Shown: positions 36,750 through 47,192, counted from the stretch's first letter. The stretch: DNA of 64,000 bases from Psychrobacter maritimus (GCF_904846345.1 NZ_CAJHAJ010000012.1:1-64000); one strand, 5' to 3'. The notes: generated by a model from the letters alone, not told the origin. Program-made: numbers and translations.

Positions 36750-37142
36750 GTGGATTTTTATCTCTTCAAAAACGGTGTTGTGGCTGCCACAGGGTTAGAC
36801 AAAGATGCCTTGCATATTTATGTGGGCATCAGCGTGTACCTATTAAGTTTAATCTTGCTACGTCCAATTTTCAAAAAATACAGTGTCAGGGCGTTTATCG
36901 CTTTAATTATGGTGACCGCCATCGCCTTATTGGGCGAATATTTGGACAATCGCCAGACGATTACCGAGCTGGGTATCACAGCGATAGGCAGCACGGAGCT
37001 AAAAGCCAGTATTCATGATTTGATTAATACCTGTCTGCTGTCGTATGTGCTCTATGGCTTTACCGTATGGACAAAGACGTTTCAGTCAATCAATACCGTC
37101 AAACCTATGATTAAAAGGCAGAAAAAAACGGACTATTCATAA
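36750..37142 (+). CDS. Small membrane protein of unknown function
   Basis: A 130-residue protein starting at GTG, with GGA a few bases upstream. Hydrophobic segments at about 23-41, 48-64 and 95-110 suggest three membrane helices, and the C-terminus is basic (MIKRQKKTDYS). I do not recognise the family. The stop lies inside the hairpin of the shared terminator with avtA. Confidence 0.65.
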   Translation: MDFYLFKNGVVAATGLDKDALHIYVGISVYLLSLILLRPIFKKYSVRAFIALIMVTAIALLGEYLDNRQTITELGITAIGSTELKASIHDLINTCLLSYVLYGFTVWTKTFQSINTVKPMIKRQKKTDYS

Positions 37143-37154
37143 GTCCGTTTTTTT
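37124..37154. terminator. Bidirectional terminator overlapping the membrane protein stop
   Basis: AAAAAACGGACT pairs with AGTCCGTTTTTT around a seven-base loop. It serves the small membrane protein gene and, in the other direction, avtA. Confidence 0.9.
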
Positions 37155-37188
37155 ATTTCTATCATTAACACTTTGCTTAATAAAAACT

Positions 37189-38547
37189 TTAATAGTTCTG
37201 ACTATTAGCCTCATCATACAGCTCGCGCACCACTTCACCAATGACTTTAATACCATCCGTTAAGGTCTGTTCGTCAGCGGCGATACTCATACGGATACAT
37301 TCATGGGCATGTTGGTAATTACTGACATCGACACCAGGGAAGAAATATTCACTTGGTACAATCAATGTGCCTTTTTCTTTAAGGCGCTCGTATAGCTCAA
37401 GCGTGCTAATCGGCAAACCTTTAAACCATAACCATAAAAATATCGCGCCCTCAGGCTTATGAATCATCAATGGATAATCACCCAAAGCATCTTTTAAAAG
37501 CTTTACCGCTAATGTCGCTTGCTTTTGATAAAAGGGTTTAATCTCATTATCAGCTAACTGCTTGATACGGTCATCGTTCACCAATGGCGTGGCAATTGCC
37601 GCCCCAAAGCGGGTCGGTGCTAGATTGACCACCGCATTCATCGCGCTGACTGCTTCAATCACTTTAGCATCGGCCACGATAATGCCGGTACGCATACCGG
37701 GCAAGCCAATTTTAGACAGGCTAAAGCAAAGAATCGTATTGTTATCCCAACTTAATTGCGCGTCTGAATAAATGATATTAGGGAAGGGCATACCGTAGGC
37801 GTTATCGATAATCAGCGGTATCTCATAACGCTTGGCAATCTCGGCCAAATGCGCCATTTCCTCATCGGTCAGCACATTGCCCGTTGGATTGGTCGGACGC
37901 GAACAGCAAATCGCGCCAATGCGACCTTCTTTTAGCGCTGGCAAGTTCTCTAACGCCTCAAAATCCACACGATATTTAAAGAAACCTGCTTCGCCATCAT
38001 GAGTCACTTCATCGATATGCGGCAATACTGCTGCGAAATGTTGACCTTCGACATGCACGTCACTATAGCCGATATATTCAGGGGTTAATGGCAGTAGAAT
38101 TGATTTATCGATAGACTGGCTTTCTTTATCTTGGCTGTGCTCATCAAGCTTATTATCACTGAAGGCCCCACCAAATAAATTAAACAAATAGAAAAAAGCA
38201 TTCTGTGAACCGTTGGTCAAAGCGATGTTTTCTGCCGTCAAATTCCAATCATAATGACGGTTAAAAAAGCCAACCAACGCATCGATAAAGGCGGCATCAC
38301 CCTGCGGATTGGAGTAATTTGCCATACTAATAATTGCGCTACTATTGGTTTCGCCTGCATCGTTATCATTACCAAGCGCTTTATAAGTCTCTAAAAATAG
38401 CTCATTAACGGCATCAATCTTGGCAGGATTACCACCGCCCAGCATATTGACAGGCTGATCGCTTTTTAGCGCATCGCCCAAGTCATCCATCAATTGCGAG
38501 ATGCCAGTTGGCTGGGTAAATTTTTGACCGAACTTTGAGAATTTCAT
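37189..38547 (-). CDS. avtA: Valine--pyruvate aminotransferase
   Basis: A PLP aminotransferase linking valine/2-oxoisovalerate and alanine/pyruvate. The 452 residues are of the AvtA type (typically ~417). NMLGGGNPAKI near the N-terminus, SRPTNPTGNVLTDEE for substrate binding, and the PLP lysine in SLSKIGLPGMRTG follow the fold-type I order. An insert of ~20 hydrophilic residues (about 129-150) accounts for the extra length. It is monocistronic. Confidence 0.88.
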   Translation of the reverse strand: MKFSKFGQKFTQPTGISQLMDDLGDALKSDQPVNMLGGGNPAKIDAVNELFLETYKALGNDNDAGETNSSAIISMANYSNPQGDAAFIDALVGFFNRHYDWNLTAENIALTNGSQNAFFYLFNLFGGAFSDNKLDEHSQDKESQSIDKSILLPLTPEYIGYSDVHVEGQHFAAVLPHIDEVTHDGEAGFFKYRVDFEALENLPALKEGRIGAICCSRPTNPTGNVLTDEEMAHLAEIAKRYEIPLIIDNAYGMPFPNIIYSDAQLSWDNNTILCFSLSKIGLPGMRTGIIVADAKVIEAVSAMNAVVNLAPTRFGAAIATPLVNDDRIKQLADNEIKPFYQKQATLAVKLLKDALGDYPLMIHKPEGAIFLWLWFKGLPISTLELYERLKEKGTLIVPSEYFFPGVDVSNYQHAHECIRMSIAADEQTLTDGIKVIGEVVRELYDEANSQNY

Positions 38548-38678
38548 AAGGCTACCGTACTTTCCTAAATGGTTTATGAGGGCTATATCTGAATGCTGAG
38601 ATGGGCATTAGTATAGCAAATAGTCAGTTTTAAACGAGCTTGAATATGAATACTGGCTGATATTGACAATATCGACCG

Positions 38679-41366
38679 TTATATCATCGCTCTTACCCGC
38701 GCCATAATCCCGCGCCCAATCACCAATCGCACATAAATAATGGCAATAGCAAACAGCAAACCAACTAACGCCACACCGCCAATACCTAAACTTGCCCACG
38801 GCACACTAAAGCGCAGATTAAACCATTGGGTAATAGCAGCCCAAGCCCCGATATTAGCGATAATAACTGCAAATAAGGCGGCACTAATGCCAAGTATGCC
38901 AAGCTCTAAGATATTGAGCATATATAGGTCGCGCTTTTGCATGCCAAGTAGCCTAAATGATGCGCTATCTGCCATGCGGTCTTGTGAGGTGGAGAGTAGC
39001 GAGCTAATTAAGACCATGATACCGGTCAATAATGCCAGTAAGGTGAAGACGTAAACCAAACGGCTCATTTGTACGACCAACTCTTGGACTTGCTGCGCGA
39101 TAGCCGTGCCGTCTATGGTCGTTACCGCAGGAAACTCGCGTACTAACTGACCTTGGAGTTTTGGAATATCCTCTGCTGCGACATGAGCGGTAGCAAATTG
39201 GATTTGCGGGGCAGCTGATAAAACCGCTGGCTCAAATAAAAAGTAAAAATAGGGGCTGGGTCCTTTTTCATAGCGCGAGCGGATACTGGTGATTTGCCCG
39301 ACAACCTCAATCCCTTGGATATTAAAGCGCACCTGATCACCCATGCCAACATTTAGCAAACTGGCTGCCGTATCCAAAATTGATAACGGCGCAACGGTTT
39401 GTGCTGAGTCACTATCTGCAGTTTCAATAGGTGCATAAAGCTTGTCATCTGCTAGCGATTCCGTAATAAACTCAGTGTCCATCACCGTATCGGCATAGCT
39501 TAAATTAAAGACGCGTGCAGGGTCATCGAAGCCGTCAACAGGTTCGATATCTTGTACGGGTACATTATTAGCAGTGACGACGCGGGCACGAATGACAGGA
39601 TAATAGCTGACAGGTGCAGCAATGATGTTATCAATCTCATCATGCTGGTCGCTTTGAATATCGAGTAAAAATAAATTGGGCGCATCTTCAGGATAAGCAT
39701 TAATAAACTGGGTATTGATACTATGATTAAGCGTGGTAATCAGGGTTAAGACCGCCACTGACAGTGATAAAGTGACAAAGAATAATGCCGACTGATTGCC
39801 TTTACGGGCAAGGTTATGGATAGCAATACGCTGCATCCAGCTGATATTAGAATACTTGGCAAACTTAGTCAGCAGCCATAACCATCCGCGCGCCAAGAGC
39901 CAAAATATTGCTACGAAACCTGTAAGTCCTATCAGTAGCTGCGCACCTAGTATCAAAGAGTCTACTTCATAAGCAAAAAACGCATAAAGCCCGATTAGCG
40001 TCAGTCCATACCATAATAATGGCAAACGTCGATACCACGGCAGATTTTGCGAGTTTGTGCTCGCCCCTTGATTAAGTAAAGTAGCAGGCTTGGTCGTACT
40101 TAGCGTGCTTAAACCACGTTGAGCGATAAGCAAGGTCAGCACTAAAGCGATAATAATGGTTTTAATGGCGCTGATAGGATTGATGGCTAGACCAACATCA
40201 GCTGGTAAGATAGCAATCAGATACGGCTGACCAACTTTCAGTAAGCCAAAACTTAGAGCAATTGCTGCCACACAAGCGATGATAGTGGTAACAATCAACA
40301 GCTGATAATAGTTGCGTTTCAGCGACCTAAGCGGCTCACCTAATGCCAAGCGAATGGCATTATTAGACTGCTGCTTGGTCACAAAAGCCGTAATCACGCC
40401 ATACATCGCTACCGCAGATAATAACAGCACGGCGATGACGAGCAGCTTTAAAAACATCAAGACATTGTCAGAGATACGCGAGACAGAGGTATCTGCCGAT
40501 TCGGCATCAGATAGCTCGATATCAGGATAATTGCTTAGTATTTGCGTCAGCTTATCTCGCTGCACGGCCATTAATTCAGGCTCACCAGCCAGCTCAATAC
40601 GATAGTTTATACGGCTACGCTGTCCCAATAAATTGGTCGTTACAAGCGCATCTTGATGCATCAAAACTCGCCCGCCAAAACCAAAGGCGGTCAACGGACG
40701 GTCAGGCTCTTTGGTCAATACATCGCTAATGGTAAATTCAGCATCACCAATGGTGATTTGGTCACCGACGCTTGCATTTAAGCTGTTCAGGACTTCTGGT
40801 GCGACGACGACATTATCAGCGCTTAATTGCTGCCATAACGGTTGCCCTGAAGCAAGCTCAGCTTCTCCGTATAAAGGATAAGCTGGAGAGACGGCTTTGA
40901 CGCTGGCAAGCAAGGTTTGCTCATCGGTCACCACCATGGCGCTAAACTGATAGTCATATACTATTTGCGTATCAGTAACCGTCTCTACCTGCGTTAATAC
41001 TTCGCTTGGCCAGTCTTGTTTGCTGTTTAATATCAAATCGCCGCCAACGAGCGCGCGCTGATTATCATTGATATAAGTATCAACCGATTGCTGCACGGAG
41101 TCGAGGGTCAAGTAGGTTGCAAGCGATAACGTTAGCGTCAATAAAAATAATAGCGGATAAATCCAGCGTTGCCACCAACTGCGACTTAAGGCTTGTGCGC
41201 CCAATCCTTGTAAGCCCAATATGGGCAAATTCAAAATACTGCTAAACAACTGGCGCATGATACCGCCAGTATAATCTGACTCTTTTGCCATGTTGGTATC
41301 AGTCGTAGCAGTAGCATCGATGGCTGAATGTTTCTCTGTTTGCTTATTATTCTTTAAGTTATTCAT
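38679..41366 (-). CDS. ybbP: FtsX-family ABC transporter permease (YbbP-like)
   Basis: An 895-residue inner-membrane permease with two FtsX-type units: an N-terminal helix (about 70-90), a large periplasmic region, a first helical bundle (about 305-430), several central helices (about 450-500), a second periplasmic region, and three C-terminal helices (about 765-885). It pairs with the YbbA ATPase, whose stop overlaps its start by one base. The complex with TesA is thought to act in lipid or toxic-compound handling, but the substrate is not established. Confidence 0.88.
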   Translation of the reverse strand: MNNLKNNKQTEKHSAIDATATTDTNMAKESDYTGGIMRQLFSSILNLPILGLQGLGAQALSRSWWQRWIYPLLFLLTLTLSLATYLTLDSVQQSVDTYINDNQRALVGGDLILNSKQDWPSEVLTQVETVTDTQIVYDYQFSAMVVTDEQTLLASVKAVSPAYPLYGEAELASGQPLWQQLSADNVVVAPEVLNSLNASVGDQITIGDAEFTISDVLTKEPDRPLTAFGFGGRVLMHQDALVTTNLLGQRSRINYRIELAGEPELMAVQRDKLTQILSNYPDIELSDAESADTSVSRISDNVLMFLKLLVIAVLLLSAVAMYGVITAFVTKQQSNNAIRLALGEPLRSLKRNYYQLLIVTTIIACVAAIALSFGLLKVGQPYLIAILPADVGLAINPISAIKTIIIALVLTLLIAQRGLSTLSTTKPATLLNQGASTNSQNLPWYRRLPLLWYGLTLIGLYAFFAYEVDSLILGAQLLIGLTGFVAIFWLLARGWLWLLTKFAKYSNISWMQRIAIHNLARKGNQSALFFVTLSLSVAVLTLITTLNHSINTQFINAYPEDAPNLFLLDIQSDQHDEIDNIIAAPVSYYPVIRARVVTANNVPVQDIEPVDGFDDPARVFNLSYADTVMDTEFITESLADDKLYAPIETADSDSAQTVAPLSILDTAASLLNVGMGDQVRFNIQGIEVVGQITSIRSRYEKGPSPYFYFLFEPAVLSAAPQIQFATAHVAAEDIPKLQGQLVREFPAVTTIDGTAIAQQVQELVVQMSRLVYVFTLLALLTGIMVLISSLLSTSQDRMADSASFRLLGMQKRDLYMLNILELGILGISAALFAVIIANIGAWAAITQWFNLRFSVPWASLGIGGVALVGLLFAIAIIYVRLVIGRGIMARVRAMI

Positions 41367-42049
41367 TAAGAGACAATCCGCCCGTCATGCATGGTAATAA
41401 CCCGATCTGCCATCTCCGCAAGCGCAGCATCATGGGTTACAACAACCAGTGCTGAGCCAACTTGCTGCCGTAAATCTAAGAGTAATTGCATGACTTGATT
41501 GGCATTTTGCTCATCTAAGTTACCCGTTGGTTCATCGGCAAAGACGATTTTTGGCTGTGACACCAAGGCGCGCGCCACGGCAGTACGCTGCTGCTCACCA
41601 CCGGATAATTGATTGGGTAAGCTGTCGCGCCGATGCCCCAAATCAACCGCTTCAATCAGCTCGTTTACCCGTGCTTTATTCGGACGGCGGGCGATATCAA
41701 GCGGAAAAGCAATATTTTCTGCTACCGTCAATGTCGGTAATAGATGAAACGACTGAAAGACAAAGCCCATATCGCGTTGACGAATGACTGCCAGCGCATC
41801 TTCATCAAGGCTGCTTAAGGTTTGTCCCGCTAACTCAACCGAGCCACTATCAGGATAATCTAACGCCGCTAATAGACCTAACAAGGTAGATTTACCCGAG
41901 CCAGATTTACCCATAATGACCACAAACTCGCCCGCATTGACATATATATCGACGTCTTTGATGATAGATAGCTTTTGCTCACCGACTTGCACGGTTTTAT
42001 TCAGCTTGGAGGCGGTAAGTAGTGCTTTGTTATTGGGTGTAGCGGTCAT
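41366..42049 (-). CDS. ybbA: ABC transporter ATP-binding protein (YbbA-like)
   Basis: A 227-residue ATPase of the LolD/MacB type. Walker A GKSGSGKST (about 47-55), Q-loop FQSFHLLP, signature LSGGEQQR, Walker B IVFADEPTGNLDE and H-loop VVTHD are all intact. It overlaps tesA by four bases (ATGA) upstream and ybbP by one base downstream, so the three genes are tightly coupled. Confidence 0.93.
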   Translation of the reverse strand: MTATPNNKALLTASKLNKTVQVGEQKLSIIKDVDIYVNAGEFVVIMGKSGSGKSTLLGLLAALDYPDSGSVELAGQTLSSLDEDALAVIRQRDMGFVFQSFHLLPTLTVAENIAFPLDIARRPNKARVNELIEAVDLGHRRDSLPNQLSGGEQQRTAVARALVSQPKIVFADEPTGNLDEQNANQVMQLLLDLRQQVGSALVVVTHDAALAEMADRVITMHDGRIVS

Positions 42050-42861
42050 TGGGTAGTCTCAGTAGGTGTGCTAGATTTCGTTGCTGTATTGGCGTGATTA
42101 GCTTCTAACTTTTCAATTTTAGGCTGTAAAATTGGCAAAATATTATCATTAACGATAATGGTATAGCCTTCTTTGGTTGGATGAATCGCATCGGCTTGGT
42201 TGAGCTTAGGGTCGCCGCCCACACCATCTAAAAAGAAAGGAATCAGCGTCACATTCATATCTTTAGCCACTCTTGGGTATATCGCGGCAAAGGACTCTAC
42301 ATAGTCCGAGCCAAGGTTGTCATAAATCTGCATGCCACCTAAGATAACCTCGCTACCATTATCCTGCAGGCGTTTAACAGCGGTGCGAATATTGGCTTCG
42401 ACCGTTGCTACATCAATACCGCGGATGGCGTCATTGGCACCAACAGTCAAAATCGTAATATCAGGCTTGGTTTGCAAAACCCAATCTAAGCGATTGACGA
42501 GGCCCGTACTGGTTTCACCGCTTAAGCCTGAATTGACTACTTTGACATTTTTATAGCCAAGCTCTTGTAAGCGTGCTTCTAGCTGAGCGGGATAATTGGC
42601 ATCATTATCGACGCCCAATCCTTCGGTTAATGAATCGCCCAATGCCAGTATCGTTAATGGCGCTTGCTGCTGCTCAGTTGCCTCTGTTATTTTCTGAGTT
42701 TCGTTAGTTTGCGTGTTGATGTTTTGAGTGCTAGTAGTTTGCGTACTATCATCAGCTGTATTGCTATCAGGCTCTTTTTGACAGCCGCTAACCACAAGGG
42801 TAACGCTTAATGCCGCCGCTATTATTAAAGGTTTAGCCAAATAAGAAGATATATTTATCAT
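42046..42861 (-). CDS. tesA: SGNH esterase/lysophospholipase (TesA-like lipoprotein)
   Basis: A GDSL hydrolase with block I ILALGDSLTEGLG (about 69-81), NSGLSGETS, VGANDAIRG and the Asp-x-x-His pair DAIHP, all in family order. The signal ends in VVSGC, a lipobox, so unlike E. coli TesA it is probably a lipoprotein. A ~45-residue Thr/Gln/Asn-rich linker joins the anchor to the catalytic domain. It is the first gene of the tesA-ybbA-ybbP operon. Confidence 0.9.
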   Translation of the reverse strand: MINISSYLAKPLIIAAALSVTLVVSGCQKEPDSNTADDSTQTTSTQNINTQTNETQKITEATEQQQAPLTILALGDSLTEGLGVDNDANYPAQLEARLQELGYKNVKVVNSGLSGETSTGLVNRLDWVLQTKPDITILTVGANDAIRGIDVATVEANIRTAVKRLQDNGSEVILGGMQIYDNLGSDYVESFAAIYPRVAKDMNVTLIPFFLDGVGGDPKLNQADAIHPTKEGYTIIVNDNILPILQPKIEKLEANHANTATKSSTPTETTQ

Positions 42862-42973
42862 GATTTTGCTGTCCTATTTACAATCAAACCAGTGTAGCAA
42901 ACTAAGCTTATGAGCAATATGGCGCGACAGTTAACGGTATTGCCTGCCTGTCAGTTGATATTAATGGTAAAAA

Positions 42974-44320
42974 TTAAACCTTCTTACCATCGACCATCAC
43001 TGGACGGCTGACCATCCATGCAAAACCCACGTTTACTACCATCAAAACCAACATGATGAATAAAGGCAAATCCCAGCTGTCCGTGGCTTCATGCAACCAG
43101 CCGGTACCCAGCGGACCAAAGAACGCAATCAGATAACCGACCGCTTGCGCCATGCCCGACAGCTCGCTTGATTGATTGGCAGTATAAGTCCGCATCGAAA
43201 ACAGCATCATACTTAAGGTAAAAATCGCTGAACAACCAATGCCCATCAGCGCCGACCATAACCATGCTAAATCAGCTGATAAATAACTGACTCCTAAAAT
43301 ACCAATCACGTTTAAGACCGCAGCAAGTACCGCTAGCGCCTGAATAGGACGTCCGCGATTGACTAACCAGGTTAAGCTTAAAATTGCTACTGGTGCCATA
43401 AACTGGAAGACCGAGTTCATCTGCCCCGCGCTTACCGCTGATAGCCCTTTACTGAGCCAAATCGAGGGTAAAAAACTGGCAACGGTATAAAAAAGCAGCG
43501 ATTGCAAGCCCATAAATACCGCAATTTGCCAAGCAAAAGGTGTACGCCACATAGAAATAGGTGATGGCGCTTGCACACCTTCAGCAAGCGGTACAACAGG
43601 TTGATGGTTTGACGAACCCAAACGCAAGCGTAGCAGCACCCAAATCATTAAGGCAAACAAACCTAAAATCGACCAACCACCAAGCGCCCATTGCCAGCCA
43701 ACTTGCCCAGATAATGGCAGAACAACACCTGCGACAATCCCTGCCGACACCGTCATGGTGAGACTAAATAGACCCGTAATCAACGGAATATGATTCGGTG
43801 TGCGCTGCTTGATAACAGGCGCAGCAAGGGTATTGGCAAAACCAATCGCTAACGTTAGCAATAACGTGCCGCCTAAAAAGCCAATCCAAGTAGGAATAAC
43901 GCTGCGAATAATCATACCCATCGTTAAGAGGGCAATCATTGCAATCAAGGTATTTTCAAGACCAAAACGCTTCCCAATCGCTGGCGAAATAAATGCCCCA
44001 AGCGCAAAGGTCAGCATCGGCACCGCGCCAAGCCAGCCAATTTGGGTTTCGGAGATATTGAGCGCCCCTTGAACCACCGGCGCAATAGAACCCAGCGCCA
44101 CGATCGGCGAGCGCATATTAGTCGCCAATAGAATCATGGCACATAGCACCAGCCAAAACGTAAAGCGTGAAGAGGGTAGCTTAAAGTTTGACGGCGCACC
44201 CGACTGAGACGTGGGAGACTGGGACGGCAAATCAGTTTGCAAATTAGGAGAGGTAGACATAGCAGCACGACTATCAGCATAAGAAAAAGGACACGTCATT
44301 AAAAAGCGCTGGCGCACCAT
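42974..44320 (-). CDS. MFS transporter, CynX/NimT type
   Basis: A 448-residue transporter with about 12 hydrophobic segments from residue 53 onward. The motif NMRSPIVALGSIAPVVQ in the first helix region is typical of the cyanate/nitroimidazole (CynX, NimT) branch of the major facilitator superfamily. The substrate is unknown. The first ~50 residues are polar. Starts at 44299 or 44260 (MSTSPNLQ) are possible, and none has a clear ribosome-binding site. Confidence 0.85.
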   Translation of the reverse strand: MVRQRFLMTCPFSYADSRAAMSTSPNLQTDLPSQSPTSQSGAPSNFKLPSSRFTFWLVLCAMILLATNMRSPIVALGSIAPVVQGALNISETQIGWLGAVPMLTFALGAFISPAIGKRFGLENTLIAMIALLTMGMIIRSVIPTWIGFLGGTLLLTLAIGFANTLAAPVIKQRTPNHIPLITGLFSLTMTVSAGIVAGVVLPLSGQVGWQWALGGWSILGLFALMIWVLLRLRLGSSNHQPVVPLAEGVQAPSPISMWRTPFAWQIAVFMGLQSLLFYTVASFLPSIWLSKGLSAVSAGQMNSVFQFMAPVAILSLTWLVNRGRPIQALAVLAAVLNVIGILGVSYLSADLAWLWSALMGIGCSAIFTLSMMLFSMRTYTANQSSELSGMAQAVGYLIAFFGPLGTGWLHEATDSWDLPLFIMLVLMVVNVGFAWMVSRPVMVDGKKV

Positions 44321-44601
44321 CGCTTATAAAATAACACCAGAGTACGTCACTAAGACGGCAATTAAGACGGTAATTAAGGCTAAGACAATATATTAGAATG
44401 TACGAGTTTAGGATATAAAAACACTAGCAGAAAGCCCGTCATATAAGCTTACCACCCATTTAATTTAGCAGGGTAAACTTAGTATATGAGTAGTGATTTT
44501 TAGTTTTTGCTTATAAGTCGATTTTGCTTATCAAGCGCTTATGATAGAAATTGGCTTAAAAAACACTCTATACAAAGGCTAAGCTATAAAGGACTAAGCG
44601 C
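44321..44601. other. Spacer between nqrM terminator and MFS gene
   Basis: About 280 bp, AT-rich and gene-free, presumably holding the MFS promoter. Near 44341-44380 there is a short imperfect repeat of AAGACGGCAATT. Confidence 0.4.
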
Positions 44602-44663
44602 AAAAAAATAGCGCCAGTCCCTGTTAGCTTGCAACGTTAAATTGCAAAGGACTGGACGCTATT
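44602..44663 (-). terminator. Long terminator of apbE-nqrM
   Basis: On the minus strand AATAGCGTCCAGTCC pairs with GGACTGGCGCTATT (one bulge), enclosing an inner TTGCAA/TTGCAA stem, followed by a run of T residues. Confidence 0.9.
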
Positions 44664-44716
44664 ATAGGAACAGAGGTTAGGCAAATACTACCAGCATATA
44701 GTAACAAATAAGGCGT

Positions 44717-44962
44717 TTATACAGACTTACCTAGTTGGGCAGCTTTAAGGGCGGTTTCTTGCTGTTGGTCGACCAGTGAATCGCATTTATTGGGGTCATT
44801 ACCACAAAATGAGCAATGCTCGTCGCCCATTAATTTCGCCACACCGCCGCAAGAACCTCTAAGCGGCTTTTTTTTGACCATATAACCGATACCCATGAAG
44901 ATAAAAAACAGCATGAAGACGGTAAAGGTGATAGCAAGCATGGGGAGCAATTGGTTAAGCAT
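44717..44962 (-). CDS. nqrM: Na+-NQR maturation protein NqrM
   Basis: An 81-residue protein with one N-terminal membrane helix (about 8-28) and four cysteines, Cys38, Cys50, Cys53 and Cys60, in the GSCGG and CSFCGNDPNKC motifs of the NqrM (DUF539) family. NqrM is needed for iron insertion between NqrD and NqrE. The start at 44962 (MLNQLLPM) is preferred to one 36 nt upstream. It follows apbE in the maturation group and ends in a strong terminator. Confidence 0.9.
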   Translation of the reverse strand: MLNQLLPMLAITFTVFMLFFIFMGIGYMVKKKPLRGSCGGVAKLMGDEHCSFCGNDPNKCDSLVDQQQETALKAAQLGKSV

Positions 44963-45084
44963 AGAGGGAACCTCTCGTTTAAAATATAGGACAGTCATCT
45001 AGTCGATAACTTGCTTATAGTATAGCAAAATTTCGCCTTACCCGTTTGTGCTTAGCAGGCATAGTAAAGCCCATGCTTTTGATA

Positions 45085-46227
45085 TTAGGACTTTTTGTCG
45101 GCACGTAAGGCTTTCATCGCAGGGGTTTCTACTACTTGCCAATCATCGATACTGTCGGCCGCTGCACCGAGCTTTACATTATCAGCCAAAATAACAAATA
45201 AGGCGGCGATATTGTGCTTTTTGGCAGTGGCAAGGGCTTTCTCATAAGGCATCGCGGTCAAAGCGGTTGCCCAAGCATCAGCCAGTGCGACTGTTTCTGC
45301 TGCTACAGTCACTGATGGCGCGCCACCAACAATGGGCTCACCCGTTGTCGGGTCAATGGTATGGCTGTAATGCTTACCATCAAAAACGACGGAATTGCGA
45401 TAGTTGCCAGAGGTTGCTAGCGACATAGTAGAGCCATTATTAATAGGTTGGCGAATCACTGCCATGGTTTGGCGCGCGCTTACCGTGCTGCCTTCGATGG
45501 GCGCATCAATAGCGATTTGCCACGGTTGCTGCTGAGCGCTGACCCCAGAGGTCGCCACTTCGCCGCCAATTTCAACCATGTAATTGCGAATCTGATAGTC
45601 ATCTCTGAGTACATCGGCAATGACGTCAACGCCATAACCTTTAGCAACCGCCGAAAAATCAAGCTCGACGCCATCTTTGGTTTTATAGATAGTTTGCTCT
45701 TTTTGTATCACGCTTTTAAAGTCGACCAAGGCTTTGGCTTGTGCAATCTCAAGCGCTGTCGGTGGACTTTGTAAGCGCTCAACCGTCATGGTACTGCCAA
45801 AGCCCCATGTTTCAATCAATGGCATTACCGTCGGATCAAACGCGCCGCCCGACAGCTCATAAACCTGCCTAGACGCTTCCAACACATGGTTAAAATCGGC
45901 GTCGATAGCAATGGGCGTATCTTTGCCTAATTGATTAAATTTAGAAATAGTAGAGTCTGCTTGATAAGTGGACATGCTGTCATTGATGTCTTGCAAGCGC
46001 TTATCGATGGCGGCTTGTATGGCGGCTTCATCAGCGCCTTTGGGCAATTGATAACTAATATGGTAACTGGTACCCATGGTCTCGCCGCTGAGATTGTTAT
46101 AATCGGGCTTTTGCTGGCAGGCGCTAATACTTAATACAGAGCCGATAGCGATTACGGACAAGAAGGCGGGTTTTATGAATTTGTTAGCAGAAGAAAACGC
46201 GGTTAAATTTGTCATATAAGTCATCAC
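45085..46227 (-). CDS. apbE: FAD:protein FMN transferase
   Basis: A periplasmic flavin transferase that attaches FMN covalently to threonines of NqrB and NqrC. A lipoprotein signal ends at LSISAC. The family motifs ETMGTSYHI, GGAFDPTVMPLI, DFSAVAKGYGVD, VEIGGEVATSG and HTIDPTTGEP are present in order. Translation could start at the first or second Met, or at Met5. It lies upstream of nqrM and about 1.1 kb downstream of nqrF, separated by an SDR gene. Confidence 0.95.
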   Translation of the reverse strand: MMTYMTNLTAFSSANKFIKPAFLSVIAIGSVLSISACQQKPDYNNLSGETMGTSYHISYQLPKGADEAAIQAAIDKRLQDINDSMSTYQADSTISKFNQLGKDTPIAIDADFNHVLEASRQVYELSGGAFDPTVMPLIETWGFGSTMTVERLQSPPTALEIAQAKALVDFKSVIQKEQTIYKTKDGVELDFSAVAKGYGVDVIADVLRDDYQIRNYMVEIGGEVATSGVSAQQQPWQIAIDAPIEGSTVSARQTMAVIRQPINNGSTMSLATSGNYRNSVVFDGKHYSHTIDPTTGEPIVGGAPSVTVAAETVALADAWATALTAMPYEKALATAKKHNIAALFVILADNVKLGAAADSIDDWQVVETPAMKALRADKKS

Positions 46228-46391
46228 AGCTTGATAAAGCGAAGGGGTGAGTGGGGCGTTAGTTAGTAAAGAATGGTTATTTAAGAACCATTAATAAACA
46301 ACTAACTAAGCTAAGCGCTGCCTATTTTACACCCCTTGTCACCCATAACGCCAATCATCGACTTAAAACCTAATTGCTGAGTTTGTTAGAT

Positions 46392-47192
46392 TTATTTTAT
46401 TTTCGATTCACGGATGAGCTTATAAAGCTTTGGCGGCGATAAACGATTGACTCTAGTGGCGAGCTTTTCTTTATTGCCGGCAACGATAATATATTCTTCA
46501 CCTTTAGTCAGTGCTTTGACGACCTGTTTGGCAAAGGCTGTCGCGGTCAATCCTTTATTGGTTGCCTCGTCCATCGTTCCTTGCGCGCTCCCATCACCCG
46601 TTAAGGCATTTATAGAGACATTGGTTTGAATAAAACCTGGAAATATCGTCGCCACCTCGATACCTTGGTCATGCAATTCAGCGCGTAGACTGTTTGCCCA
46701 CATATGGATAGCCGCTTTTGCAGCACCATAAGCGCCGCGATATTGGGTGCCAAGTAAACCTGCCACGCTCGATACCATGACAATTTTGCCGCCGCCTTGC
46801 GCAATCATATCGGGCAATACCAATCTGGTCAGCCGCGTTTGCGCAAAGTAATCTATCTCCATGATTTGGCGTTCGACGTCTTCAGTGGTTTCCATGATAA
46901 GCGAGCGTTGACTGACGCCGGCATTATTAATCAGCCAATCCGCTTTTCCAGTTTTAGCCTTGACCGTTTCATAAGCTTCTTTTGCTTGCTTAGCATCGGC
47001 GATATCAAAGGGGACGACGATATGTTTTTTGCTGTTTTTGCAGCGACTTTTAACCGCTTCTAATTTATCCTTATCACGGCCACTTAAAATAATGCTGGCA
47101 CCGCGTTTGGCAAAGGCGATAGATAGTGCTTCACCAATACCACTAGAAGCACCGGTTATCCAAATGGTTAAATCTTTAACTTTGGTTTTCAT
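46392..47192 (-). CDS. Short-chain dehydrogenase/reductase
   Basis: A classical SDR of 266 residues. The cofactor motif TGASSGIGEAL (about 11-21), NNAGVSQ, Ser in MVSSVAG and the catalytic YGAAK are visible. It resembles the DHRS7-like group, with a basic C-terminus. The start at 47192 is supported by AAAGGAT; the frame is open 12 codons further. The substrate is unknown. It sits between the nqr operon and apbE without an evident role in Nqr. Confidence 0.87.
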   Translation of the reverse strand: MKTKVKDLTIWITGASSGIGEALSIAFAKRGASIILSGRDKDKLEAVKSRCKNSKKHIVVPFDIADAKQAKEAYETVKAKTGKADWLINNAGVSQRSLIMETTEDVERQIMEIDYFAQTRLTRLVLPDMIAQGGGKIVMVSSVAGLLGTQYRGAYGAAKAAIHMWANSLRAELHDQGIEVATIFPGFIQTNVSINALTGDGSAQGTMDEATNKGLTATAFAKQVVKALTKGEEYIIVAGNKEKLATRVNRLSPPKLYKLIRESKIK